A DNA stretch of 54,128 bases from Prevotellaceae bacterium. Its GTDB lineage: Bacteria; Bacteroidota; Bacteroidia; Bacteroidales; Bacteroidaceae. Location of the stretch: contig JAUNOM010000017.1 of the NCBI GenBank assembly GCA_030531085.1, forward strand, positions 1-54,128, in the 5' to 3' direction. A program made the position numbers and the translations under genes. The notes under the pieces are model-generated. The model saw nothing but the letters and a program-made list of their open reading frames with translations, had not been told where the DNA came from and ran no database searches. Below are positions 25,427 to 34,241 of the stretch, one piece after another; the first letter of the stretch is position 1; the number at the start of each line of letters is the position of its first letter.

Positions 25427-26071
25427 CTACACCATCTCAAGTATGTCGTGCGGAGTGGCGGCAAACTGCGTGGCGCCACAGTCCGCGAGCGTGGCCCTGT
25501 CGCGGAATCCCCACAGCACGGAGATGCACGGCAGCGAGGCATTGCGGGCAGTAGCCACATCGACCTCGGAGTCGCCGACATACACGGCGTCGCAGGGGCG
25601 CACGCCAAGGCGCTCAAGGGCCTGCTCCACCATGTCGGCGCAGGGCTTTCTGCGCACCTCGGGGCTCTCGCCGACAGCCACCTCGATGGTGTCCCTGAAA
25701 TACGCGTCATACAGCTCCGTCACGCCGGCCTGCAGCTTGTTGCTCACGATAGCCATCCTGTAGCCGCGCCGCCTCAGCTCCGTCAGGGTGTCCTGTATGC
25801 CTGCGTAGAGGCAGGTATTCTCCTGACAATGCTGCACGTAATAACTCTTGAACGTGGCGAAGACCTCCTCAAACATGGGGTTCTCCTCGCCACGGGGCAC
25901 AGAGAGGACGATGAGCCTGCGCACACCGTTGCCCACAAAGCGCCTTACCTCGTCGAGAGTGCGCTGCGGCATTCCGCAATGCCGCAGCGCATGGTTGACA
26001 GCAATATGCAAATCCTGAAGAGTATCGAGCAGAGTACCGTCAAGATCCCATATTATAGCCTTGTATCTCAT
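25427..26071 (-). CDS. HAD-family phosphatase, phosphoglycolate phosphatase-like
   Basis: 214 residues. HAD motif I is DLDGTLLDT (nucleophile Asp9, acid Asp11), motif II is the Ser in AIVSNK, motif III the Lys in VRRKPCADM, and motif IV is YVGDSEVD. The helical cap between motifs I and II is of the phosphoglycolate phosphatase/beta-phosphoglucomutase type. The substrate is uncertain. It starts one base after the GH51 stop codon, so translation is likely coupled, and ends 16 bases before the DegT gene. Confidence 0.9.
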   Translation of the reverse strand: MRYKAIIWDLDGTLLDTLQDLHIAVNHALRHCGMPQRTLDEVRRFVGNGVRRLIVLSVPRGEENPMFEEVFATFKSYYVQHCQENTCLYAGIQDTLTELRRRGYRMAIVSNKLQAGVTELYDAYFRDTIEVAVGESPEVRRKPCADMVEQALERLGVRPCDAVYVGDSEVDVATARNASLPCISVLWGFRDRATLADCGATQFAATPHDILEMV

Positions 26072-26072
26072 A

Positions 26073-28538
26073 TCACTTGCCTATTCTTACCACAGCGAAG
26101 GAGAATGCGGGCATCTGCACGGTAAATTCCTTCGCCACGTCAATCTGTTTTGTCTCGTTCACCTCCCACGTGCGTGTGCGGTCGGGCTGTGAGGGCTGCG
26201 CCAGGAGGGACAGCTCCGCCTTTCCCGAGAGGTTATGCCTCATCAGCTCCTCGCCGATGTTGACATTTACCTTAACATCCTTGGGCAGCATACTTACAAT
26301 CTTGACTATGACGTCGCCCGTCCTGCTGTCCACGACAACAGACTTGTCTATGCGGTTGGCGATGTCGGCCACGAGGGGCTTGCGGCCGTCCGCGGCGCTG
26401 TAGTCAACGGTCATGGACGATGCGACGTACTCGTCTCCGGCATTCTGGCCGAACGCGCGCTGCACATAGTAGTTGGCTGTGGGCTTGACCTCCGTGTTAT
26501 TGAAGAAAATCAGGTCGGGCTGCCAGTTGGTATGCCCCTCCTTTGCCAGCAGAGGAGCGTAGGACGACATGACAACGACGTCCGCGTTACGCTCAACGTT
26601 GGTCAGGTAGGCGGCCTCGACGAGGGCGTTGCTCACATTGTTGCCCTTTGAGGCCCATTCTCCGAGGTAAACCTTGGTGCCGTTGCGGTCGTAATTGTCG
26701 TAATAGTCGCGATGGTTGAAATACCAGCCGGGCGTGTTGTAGTAATGCTCATCGACAATCTCTATTCTGTTGTCCTTGGCGGCCTGCCAGCCGTATTCAT
26801 AGTCCGAACCCTCCCAGAACGGGCCGACGGTGCCCACAACGGTAATCTCGGGGTGCGCCTTCTTAACGCCGTTGATGAGGAAGAGATAGCGCTCCATGAA
26901 GACGTCGCTGATAAGGTCCTCATTTCCGATGCCGAGGTACTTCATGTTAAACGGCTTGGCGTGACCTGCCTTCGCGCGCATCGCCGCCAGCTTTGAGGTC
27001 TTGGGGTCTCCGTTCGCCCACTCTATCAAGTCGAGCAGTTCCTGCAGGTAGCTCTCCATGGTCAGCGGCTTGCCATTGTAGGTGTACGGCGACGGCTTGC
27101 CGGCGAGGTCCTTCTCGAACGGGATGCCGCCCTGCTGTCCGTTGCCGCCCCTCCATGAGTTCTGGCAGGGCACTCCTGCCGCCAGCACGGGCAGCGGCTC
27201 CGCGCCGATATCCTCACAGAACGTGAAATATTCGTAGAAGCCAAGGCCGCGGGTCTGGTGGTAGTTCCAGATATTCATGTCGGACTGGCGCTCCCAGAGG
27301 TCTCCGACAGTGGCCTGCCAGTGGTATATGTTGTCGATACCCTGTCCGTGTGAGGCGCATCCGCCGGGGAAGCGCACGAAACGCGGCTTCAGGTCAGCGA
27401 TAACCTGGGCGAGGTCCTTGCGCAGGCCGTTGGCACGCCCCTTGAACGTGTCCTTCGGGAAGAGGGAGACGAAGTCCACGGCTAGCTCGCCGGCGCGCAG
27501 AGGCTCAATGACGAGCTTCGCGCCGTCAGCGGCCTTGGAGGGTGTCAGGGTTGCCGTCTTCTGCTTCCAGCCTGACGTGCCGCTGATGACACACGCCGCC
27601 AGTGTCTCGCCATCTTTCACAAGGCTGACGCGAACGCTGCCCTTGCCCTTCACGAACATCGACAACAGGTATTTCGCCTTGGCCTTCAGGGAAATTCCGT
27701 CCCAGCCCTCATTGACGAGGCGCGCTCCGGGCTTCGTGGTCTTCAGCAACGCGTAATGGGAGTTGTTGGCGTGCAGCGGCTCCGCGGTCTCTATGCTCCA
27801 GGTGGTGCCTTCACCCTCCAGCGTCCATGCGGTCTGCGCATTCCATCCCTTATGGTCTTTTGCGCTATACTCGAAGTCACGGTTCTGTACCAGTTCCGCG
27901 TACAGGCCGCCGTCGGCCGCATAGCTTATATCCTCGAAGAAAATTCCCATGAGGTCGGGGGAGATAGCCTTGCGGTCGGCCGCGTTCACCACGATGCTTG
28001 CCGTTATGCCGTCAGCGGCCTTCGCTATGGCGGCAGACGTGGCGACGTAGTTCTCGCGCTCCTTCTCAAAATTCATGTCCGCGAGTTTCTTCTTTGTCAG
28101 CAACGCCTGCAGGGCACTGTAGGGGACGCGTATGACATTATTCTCTGACGCGGCCTTCTGGCGCTCCAGGGTTTTCTGAAATTCCGCCGCTGGCAGTGTC
28201 GGATAGTCCTGCGGCTTCCACAGCGTGAAGTTGTCTGACTGCGTGGTCGCTATCTGCGGTATCTTGGGGTTGGGGATAAAGGTGGCGCGGAACGTCCTGC
28301 CGTCGTACGACAGCACGGGATAATACAGTTTCTTCTCGCTTCCCCACGGCCCGTAGTCGCTCTCAAAGAGATTGCAGTGCACATGGGTCCAGTGTTTCCT
28401 GTCCTGAGAATACGCAATCTGGAAGTTGCGTGTACCGTTGCTCACATCTGGACGCACATATATGGAGTCTGGATGGTTGGCCATCGCCATGGTGCTCGCC
28501 ATGATGCCGACGGCCATTGCTGTCAGTTGTCTTTTCAT
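26073..28538 (-). CDS. Secreted alpha-L-arabinofuranosidase, GH51 type
   Basis: 821 residues with a signal peptide (1-20, ending MAMA). An extra N-terminal region (about 20-160) looks like a carbohydrate-binding or sialidase-like sandwich. GH51 follows: SPDLMGIFFEDISYAADGGLYAELVQNRDFEY, then RFPGGCASHG, the acid/base Glu in YLGIGNEDL and the nucleophile Glu in IVDEHYYNTPGW. A C-terminal beta domain ends the protein. It removes arabinofuranosyl groups from arabinan or arabinoxylan. Export to periplasm or surface is expected. Its gene sits 33 bases after the MFS transporter, suggesting uptake and degradation of a plant-derived sugar. Confidence 0.92.
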   Translation of the reverse strand: MKRQLTAMAVGIMASTMAMANHPDSIYVRPDVSNGTRNFQIAYSQDRKHWTHVHCNLFESDYGPWGSEKKLYYPVLSYDGRTFRATFIPNPKIPQIATTQSDNFTLWKPQDYPTLPAAEFQKTLERQKAASENNVIRVPYSALQALLTKKKLADMNFEKERENYVATSAAIAKAADGITASIVVNAADRKAISPDLMGIFFEDISYAADGGLYAELVQNRDFEYSAKDHKGWNAQTAWTLEGEGTTWSIETAEPLHANNSHYALLKTTKPGARLVNEGWDGISLKAKAKYLLSMFVKGKGSVRVSLVKDGETLAACVISGTSGWKQKTATLTPSKAADGAKLVIEPLRAGELAVDFVSLFPKDTFKGRANGLRKDLAQVIADLKPRFVRFPGGCASHGQGIDNIYHWQATVGDLWERQSDMNIWNYHQTRGLGFYEYFTFCEDIGAEPLPVLAAGVPCQNSWRGGNGQQGGIPFEKDLAGKPSPYTYNGKPLTMESYLQELLDLIEWANGDPKTSKLAAMRAKAGHAKPFNMKYLGIGNEDLISDVFMERYLFLINGVKKAHPEITVVGTVGPFWEGSDYEYGWQAAKDNRIEIVDEHYYNTPGWYFNHRDYYDNYDRNGTKVYLGEWASKGNNVSNALVEAAYLTNVERNADVVVMSSYAPLLAKEGHTNWQPDLIFFNNTEVKPTANYYVQRAFGQNAGDEYVASSMTVDYSAADGRKPLVADIANRIDKSVVVDSRTGDVIVKIVSMLPKDVKVNVNIGEELMRHNLSGKAELSLLAQPSQPDRTRTWEVNETKQIDVAKEFTVQMPAFSFAVVRIGK

Positions 28539-28571
28539 AATTTGCTTATTGGTTTATGATTAGTTGATATA

Positions 28572-29756
28572 TCATTTAGTACGTGCAAGGAGGGCTTTAT
28601 ACTTAGCGCGTGTGAGCAAGAGGAACGACATGAGGCCTGCCACGTGAACGGCCGCCATCATCCAGAACGTGGTGTCGTAGCCAAGATGTTCAGCCACCAC
28701 GCCGCCGAGCAGCACGCCCAGCCCCAAACCAAAATCCCACGACGTGAGGATGGTGCTGTTGGCCGTGCCGCGCTCATTGTTCGCGGCTATGTTTATTATC
28801 ATGTTCTGGAAGGCCGGCCAGATGTGCCCGTTGCCCAAACCTATCAGCACCGCGGAGATGTAGTAGCCCCACAGGGTCGGGCAGCCTATGAACAGGATGT
28901 ATCCCATGGTGGACAGCACCGTGCCGGAAAGGGCATTGTGAAGCAGACGGCCACGCTTCAGAGAGCGGTTGCCCTGCAGGCGCGATACGATGAGGCCCGC
29001 GGACAGCAGAAGGAAGAACATTCCAGTGTTGCTGGTGGTGTTGAGATGTTCCTTGCCGTAGATGGCGATGTAGTTGCTGAGCACTCCCCAGCAGAAGCCG
29101 AAGAAGCAGATGTTAAGGGCGAGGAACCATCCGCGCGCAAGGAAGAAGCGGTCCAGGGACAGCTTGCGCCTGGACGGCATCACCTGCCTCTCGCGAGGAT
29201 GCACCGCCGTGATGTTCAGAAAGCCTATGCCTGCAAAGATGAAGGCCATCCAGAAGAGTACGTCAAAGTCATGCACATACCTATATATAAAGATGCCGAC
29301 TGTCGGAGCTATCGCTGAAGCGAGATTATTGCTCAGGCCGTAGTATCCGATGCCCTCATTGCGCCGCGACGGGGGCAGCACGTCTATCGCCATGGTGCTG
29401 TTGGCGACTGTGGAGGCGCCGAACGGACCGCCATGGAGTGTGCGGAAGATGGCGAAAAGCACGAGGCTGCCTGCCACGAGGTAGCCGCCGAATACGATAA
29501 AGTAGGCAAAAAGGCACAGGAGAAGCACCTTCTTACGCGGAAAGCTGTCGACTAAAAAGCCGCTCATGGGGCGCATGAGCAGGGCCACGAGGGTATAGCC
29601 GCTAAGCACCAGGCCTATGGTGTCCTTGGATGAGTGAAACGTCTCGCTAAGGTACAGCGGCAGTAAAGGGGTAAGGAGATAGAACGAGAAAAACAGGGCG
29701 AAGTTAGTAAACATCACCCTGTTATAGTCCACGTTCCACAACTTTTCTTTATTCAT
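28572..29756 (-). CDS. MFS transporter
   Basis: 394 residues from the ATG at 29756; a GTG immediately upstream is possible. About twelve membrane helices. The MFS loop 2-3 motif reads GFLVDSFPRKKVLLL. The N-terminal FFSFYLLTPLLPLYLSE and the symmetrical C-half are typical of the sugar- or drug-proton antiporter types. The substrate is not readable; the adjacent arabinofuranosidase makes a sugar possible. The start lies two bases after the rlmD stop, so the two are translationally linked. Confidence 0.9.
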   Translation of the reverse strand: MNKEKLWNVDYNRVMFTNFALFFSFYLLTPLLPLYLSETFHSSKDTIGLVLSGYTLVALLMRPMSGFLVDSFPRKKVLLLCLFAYFIVFGGYLVAGSLVLFAIFRTLHGGPFGASTVANSTMAIDVLPPSRRNEGIGYYGLSNNLASAIAPTVGIFIYRYVHDFDVLFWMAFIFAGIGFLNITAVHPRERQVMPSRRKLSLDRFFLARGWFLALNICFFGFCWGVLSNYIAIYGKEHLNTTSNTGMFFLLLSAGLIVSRLQGNRSLKRGRLLHNALSGTVLSTMGYILFIGCPTLWGYYISAVLIGLGNGHIWPAFQNMIINIAANNERGTANSTILTSWDFGLGLGVLLGGVVAEHLGYDTTFWMMAAVHVAGLMSFLLLTRAKYKALLARTK

Positions 29757-29758
29757 CA

Positions 29759-31219
29759 CTATCTTCTTTCAAGCAGTACTACATTCTCGACATGAGGAGT
29801 ATGTGGGAACATATCGACAGGCTGTACCTCCACAACCCTGTATGCCTCGTCGAGCAGCTGCAGATCCCTTGCCTGCGTCGCGGGATTACAGCTTACATAC
29901 ACTATCCGTTGAGGCTGCGCATTCAATATCACCTTTATGACATCGGCGTGCATACCGGCCCTTGGCGGATCTGTTATGATAATATCCGGCCGGCCGTGCT
30001 CTGCTATGAACTCGTCCGTCAGAATATCCTTCATGTCACCGGCATAGAAGTCCGTATTACCTATGGCGTTAATCTGTGAGTTGACCTTCGCATCCTCAAT
30101 CGCCTCCGGCACATACTCTATTCCCACAACCTTGCTCGCGCCCCTCGCCACAAAATTGGCGATGGTGCCGGTTCCAGTGTACAGGTCGTACACCAGCGGT
30201 TTCTCCGCCCCCTCATCATACAGCGAACCCAACGGACTGCCGAAAGCGAAGTCGCGGACAACACTGTAAAGATGGTAGGCCTGCTCGGTATTGGTCTGGT
30301 AAAAAGACTTTGGCCCGACCTTGAACTTCAAATCCTCCATAAGCAGAAAGATATGGTCTTTGCCCTTGAACACCTTGATGTCCTGATCGCCTATGGTGTC
30401 ATTACATTTCTGGTTGTCAAGGTACATGAGCGATGTTATCTGTGGGAAACGGTCGGACACATACTGCAACAGCGCCGTGGCCTGCCGCTCACTTTCCCTC
30501 ATAGTGTCGGGTGTGGAGTGGTCATAGTGCATCTGTATTATCACCATCCACTCTCCGCTGTTGCTACACCTTATTATAATATCACGCAAAAGCCCTGTCT
30601 GCAATCTCAAATCAAAGAATGACAGGCCGTGTTCCAAGGCATAGTCACGGATAGCGTTACGTATTTCATTGTGAAGGTCGTCCATCAGCCAGCACTTCTC
30701 TATCGGAAGTATCTTGTCGAAGGCCCCTGTGATATGAAATCCTATGGCTGGCCTGAAAGGCACGCCGGCCTCAAGGTCCTCCTTCGTGAGCCACTGTTTA
30801 TTACAGCATCCAAAATCAAGCTTATTGCGATATTCCGCCGTCTTAACGGAGCCTTTTATGTATCTGAACTCGGGCAGTTCCACCTTTCCTATCCTCGTCA
30901 ACTGGTCATACACCTGCTTATGCTTGAAAGCAAGCTGCTCCTCGTATGGAAGATTCTGCCATTTACAACCGCCGCAAAGACCGAAATGAGCGCACATGGG
31001 CTCTACTCGCTTGTCACTGTACTTAATAAAACGCACAACCTCTGCCTCTGCATATTTGTGCTTCTTTCGGCGTATCTGCAAATCTACAATATCTCCCGGC
31101 ACACAGAATGGTACAAAAACTACAAGATCATCAATGCGTACAAGGCTTTTCCCTTCTGCCGCCACATCGGTAATAGTAACATTCTCAAGTACGGGATACG
31201 TTTTCTTCTTTCTTGTCAT
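29759..31219 (-). CDS. rlmD: 23S rRNA (uracil-5-)-methyltransferase RlmD/RumA type
   Basis: 486 residues from the ATG at 31219. A TRAM domain (about 10-63) is followed by an iron-sulfur cysteine cluster (Cys76, Cys82, Cys85 in CAHFGLCGGC). The SAM-binding region reads VYDLYTGTGTIANFVA, with TDPPRAG and the catalytic YVSCNPATQARDL. It methylates a uracil in 23S rRNA. A longer reading to 31312 runs across the promoter and is rejected. The first gene of a run that continues with MFS, GH51, HAD and DegT; the functions have little in common. Confidence 0.92.
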   Translation of the reverse strand: MTRKKKTYPVLENVTITDVAAEGKSLVRIDDLVVFVPFCVPGDIVDLQIRRKKHKYAEAEVVRFIKYSDKRVEPMCAHFGLCGGCKWQNLPYEEQLAFKHKQVYDQLTRIGKVELPEFRYIKGSVKTAEYRNKLDFGCCNKQWLTKEDLEAGVPFRPAIGFHITGAFDKILPIEKCWLMDDLHNEIRNAIRDYALEHGLSFFDLRLQTGLLRDIIIRCSNSGEWMVIIQMHYDHSTPDTMRESERQATALLQYVSDRFPQITSLMYLDNQKCNDTIGDQDIKVFKGKDHIFLLMEDLKFKVGPKSFYQTNTEQAYHLYSVVRDFAFGSPLGSLYDEGAEKPLVYDLYTGTGTIANFVARGASKVVGIEYVPEAIEDAKVNSQINAIGNTDFYAGDMKDILTDEFIAEHGRPDIIITDPPRAGMHADVIKVILNAQPQRIVYVSCNPATQARDLQLLDEAYRVVEVQPVDMFPHTPHVENVVLLERR

Positions 31220-31260
31220 AGTATTCTTATCGTACGCAAATTGCAAAATCGAATTTGGGA

Positions 31261-31268
31261 CAAAGTTA
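31261..31268 (-). promoter_or_regulatory. -7 box of the rlmD operon
   Basis: TAACTTTG on the minus strand, 41 bases before the ATG at 31219. No TTTG lies 19 to 21 bases upstream, so only the -7 element is supported. It shows that the ATG at 31312 cannot be the start. Confidence 0.6.
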
Positions 31269-31349
31269 ATAAAATATATTGAGATTAAGAAATTTTCACC
31301 TGCAAAAAGCACAAAATACGTCAGAAAAGAAAAAAAACATCATTATTCC

Positions 31350-31380
31350 TTTGTTATATGCATCTTTTACGTTATCTTTG
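31350..31380 (+). promoter_or_regulatory. Promoter of pyruvate phosphate dikinase
   Basis: TTTG (31350-31353), 19 bases, TATCTTTG (31373-31380). The leader is about 45 bases. Confidence 0.85.
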
Positions 31381-31431
31381 CGCATACTTTTTTAAGAACC
31401 TAAATATTTTTTAAAACAACCTAAAACGAAG

Positions 31432-34158
31432 ATGTCACAGAAAAGAGTTTACACTTTTGGAAATGGACAAGCGGAAGGCAATGCCTCCATGCGTGAGAAA
31501 TTAGGCGGTAAGGGTGCCAACCTCGCAGAGATGAACCTCATCGGCGTACCTGTACCTCCGGGCTTCACAATCACCACAGACACCTGTAATGAATATTACG
31601 AAATGGGTCAGGAAAAGATTGTGGAACTATTGCAGGATGAGGTAAAGGCTGCCGTAGCTCATGTTGAGGGCCTGATGAACTGCAAGTTCGGAGACGTGAA
31701 CAACCCTCTCCTTGTATCTGTACGTTCCGGCGCACGCGCATCAATGCCTGGAATGATGGACACTATCCTTAACCTTGGACTAAATGACGAGGTTGCGGAA
31801 GGAATGGCAAAGAAGACAGGTAATCCTCACTTTGTATACGACTCATACCGCCGTTTCGTGCAAATGTATGGTGATGTGGTACTCGGCATGAAGCCGGTAA
31901 ATAAGGAAGACATCGACCCGTTCGAGAAAATCATCGAGGAAGTAAAGAAGGAACAGGGCGTGGAGCTTGACAAGGATCTCTCCGTTGAGTCTTTGAAGAA
32001 ACTCGTCTCACTCTTCAAGACCGCCATCAAGGAGCAGACAGGCTCTGATTTCCCAACCAACCCTATCGAGCAGATGTGGGGAGCTATATGCGCGGTGTTC
32101 CGCAGCTGGATGAACGAGCGCGCCATACTGTACCGTAAGATGGAAGGCATCCCTGACGAATGGGGCACAGCCGTATCTGTCATGGCAATGGTATTCGGCA
32201 ATATGGGTGACACATCAGCTACCGGTGTATGCTTCTCACGTGATGCCGGCAATGGCGAGAACCTCTTCAATGGCGAATATCTCGTAAACGCACAGGGCGA
32301 GGACGTTGTGGCAGGCATACGCACTCCACAGCAGATCACAAAGATTGGATCTCAGCGCTGGGCAGAGCGTGCAGGAATATCAGAGGAAGAGCGTGCAGCA
32401 AAATATCCTTCAATGGAAGAGGCCATGCCTGAGATTTACAAACAGCTCGACCAGATACAGACTAACCTGGAGAACCATTACCGCGATATGCAGGACATGG
32501 AGTTCACCGTTCAGGAAGGAAAACTGTGGTTCCTGCAGACACGTAATGGCAAGCGTACAGGCACAGCAATGGTGAAAATCGCCATGGACCTCATGCACGA
32601 GGGGCTGATTGACGAGAAGACTGCCATCATGCGCTGTGAGCCACAGAAGCTTGATGAGCTGCTTCACCCTGTATTTGACAAGCTCGCCCTGTCAAAGGCA
32701 AAGGTTATAACACAAGGTCTGCCGGCTTCTCCAGGTGCAGCCTGCGGTCAGATAGTATTCCACGCAGATGATGCACAGACATGGTGCGCCGATGGTCACA
32801 AAGTTATCATGGTACGCATAGAGACTTCACCAGAGGATCTCGCAGGTATGGCAAGCGCTGAAGGCATACTTACCGCACGCGGTGGCATGACATCACACGC
32901 CGCAGTTGTTGCACGCGGCATGGGTAAATGCTGCGTCAGCGGTGCAGGCGGCATCAATGTGGACTACAAGAGCAAGACCGTAGAGATTGACGGCGTGGTA
33001 TATAAGGAAGGCGACTATATCTCACTGAACGGTACAACGGGACAGGTATATGCCGGTGAAGTGCCCACAAAGGCAGCTGAACTGAGCGGCGACTTCAAGG
33101 AGCTCATGGATCTTTGCGACAAATACACAAAGTTGCAGGTTCGTACTAACGCGGACACTCCGCACGATGCAGAGGTGGCACGCGCCTTCGGTGCCAAGGG
33201 TATCGGCCTCACACGTACAGAGCACATGTTCTTTGACGACCAGAAGATTGTGGCAATGCGTGAGATGATTCTCGCAGACAGCGTGGAGGGACGAGAGAAA
33301 GCACTCGCTAAGCTGCTCCCATATCAGAAGGCTGACTTCTATGGCATACTCAAGGCAATGGATGGTCTGCACGTTAACATACGTCTCCTCGATCCACCTC
33401 TCCACGAGTTTGTACCTCATGACAATGAGGGTCAGAAGAAGATGGCAGAGGAAATGGGTGTCAGCGTAGAGGAAATCAAGAAGCGTGTACACTCACTTGC
33501 GGAGAACAATCCTATGCTGGGTCACCGTGGCTGCCGCCTCGGCATCACATTCCCGGAGATAACAGCTATGCAGACACGCGCCATATTGAGCGCCGCCTGC
33601 CAGCTCAAGAAGGAAGGTTACGACCCACATCCGGAAATTATGGTTCCGTTAATCGGTATTCTTTACGAGTTGAAGCAGCAGAAGGAAATCATCAAGAACG
33701 TTGCGGCAGAAGTATTCGCAGAGGAAGGTGTGAGCATAGAGTTTGAGATTGGCACCATGATAGAGATACCACGCGCAGCCCTGACAGCAGACAAGATTGC
33801 CACAGAGGCAGAGTACTTCTCATTCGGTACCAATGACCTCACACAGATGACATTCGGTTACTCACGTGATGACATTGCAAGTTTCCTCCCTGTTTATCTT
33901 GAGAAGAAGATTCTGAAGGTTGACCCGTTCCAGGTACTGGACCAGAACGGTGTTGGACAGCTCATAGAAATGGCTGTGCAGAAAGGTCGTGCAGTACGTC
34001 CAGGAATGCGCACCGGCATCTGCGGAGAGCACGGCGGTGAGCCATCATCTGTCAAGTTCTGTGCCAAGGTCGGCATGAATTACGCCTCATGCTCACCATT
34101 CAGAGTTCCTATAGCAAGACTTGCAGCCGCTCAGGCAGCTGTTGAGGATACTCTATAA
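31432..34158 (+). CDS. ppdK: Pyruvate, phosphate dikinase
   Basis: 908 residues, the normal length. The N-terminal ATP-grasp domain begins KRVYTFGNGQAEG with KLGGKGANLAEM. The central phosphohistidine domain has the catalytic histidine in GGMTSHAAVVARGMGK. The C-terminal PEP/pyruvate barrel has MVPLIG, EIGTMIEIPRA, FGTNDLTQMTFGYSRDD and GICGEHGGEPSSVKFC. It interconverts pyruvate, ATP and phosphate with PEP, AMP and pyrophosphate. In anaerobic Bacteroidetes it can serve gluconeogenesis or pyrophosphate-based glycolysis. Single-gene transcription unit with its own promoter and terminator. Codon use suggests high expression. Confidence 0.98.
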   Translation: MSQKRVYTFGNGQAEGNASMREKLGGKGANLAEMNLIGVPVPPGFTITTDTCNEYYEMGQEKIVELLQDEVKAAVAHVEGLMNCKFGDVNNPLLVSVRSGARASMPGMMDTILNLGLNDEVAEGMAKKTGNPHFVYDSYRRFVQMYGDVVLGMKPVNKEDIDPFEKIIEEVKKEQGVELDKDLSVESLKKLVSLFKTAIKEQTGSDFPTNPIEQMWGAICAVFRSWMNERAILYRKMEGIPDEWGTAVSVMAMVFGNMGDTSATGVCFSRDAGNGENLFNGEYLVNAQGEDVVAGIRTPQQITKIGSQRWAERAGISEEERAAKYPSMEEAMPEIYKQLDQIQTNLENHYRDMQDMEFTVQEGKLWFLQTRNGKRTGTAMVKIAMDLMHEGLIDEKTAIMRCEPQKLDELLHPVFDKLALSKAKVITQGLPASPGAACGQIVFHADDAQTWCADGHKVIMVRIETSPEDLAGMASAEGILTARGGMTSHAAVVARGMGKCCVSGAGGINVDYKSKTVEIDGVVYKEGDYISLNGTTGQVYAGEVPTKAAELSGDFKELMDLCDKYTKLQVRTNADTPHDAEVARAFGAKGIGLTRTEHMFFDDQKIVAMREMILADSVEGREKALAKLLPYQKADFYGILKAMDGLHVNIRLLDPPLHEFVPHDNEGQKKMAEEMGVSVEEIKKRVHSLAENNPMLGHRGCRLGITFPEITAMQTRAILSAACQLKKEGYDPHPEIMVPLIGILYELKQQKEIIKNVAAEVFAEEGVSIEFEIGTMIEIPRAALTADKIATEAEYFSFGTNDLTQMTFGYSRDDIASFLPVYLEKKILKVDPFQVLDQNGVGQLIEMAVQKGRAVRPGMRTGICGEHGGEPSSVKFCAKVGMNYASCSPFRVPIARLAAAQAAVEDTL

Positions 34159-34187
34159 GATAGCTATAGCATTCATATAAACATATA

Positions 34188-34232
34188 GTAAGGCTGCAAC
34201 ATTCATATATCTATGAACTGTTGCAGCCTTAC
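34188..34232. terminator. Terminator, ppdK / DUF5131
   Basis: A perfect 14-bp stem: GTAAGGCTGCAACA (34188-34201) with TGTTGCAGCCTTAC (34219-34232), followed by TCTTTTAT. It lies 29 bases after ppdK and 9 bases from the end of the convergent gene. Confidence 0.85.
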
Positions 34233-34241
34233 TCTTTTATG

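Noticed and set aside
24433-25554. Plus-strand ORF of 373 codons
   Set aside because: It is antisense to the DegT aminotransferase, which is clearly real. Long shadow ORFs are expected in GC-rich DNA.
25411-25710. Extended N-terminus of the DegT protein
   Set aside because: It would overlap the phosphatase gene and has unrelated Pro/Ala/Arg-rich sequence; the family starts with IPFLDLKK.
25253-26125. Plus-strand ORF of 290 codons
   Set aside because: It is antisense to the HAD phosphatase and the DegT gene and has no recognisable domain.
31220-31312. 31-residue N-terminal extension of RlmD
   Set aside because: It crosses the -7 box and is rich in Ile and Phe, unlike any RlmD start.
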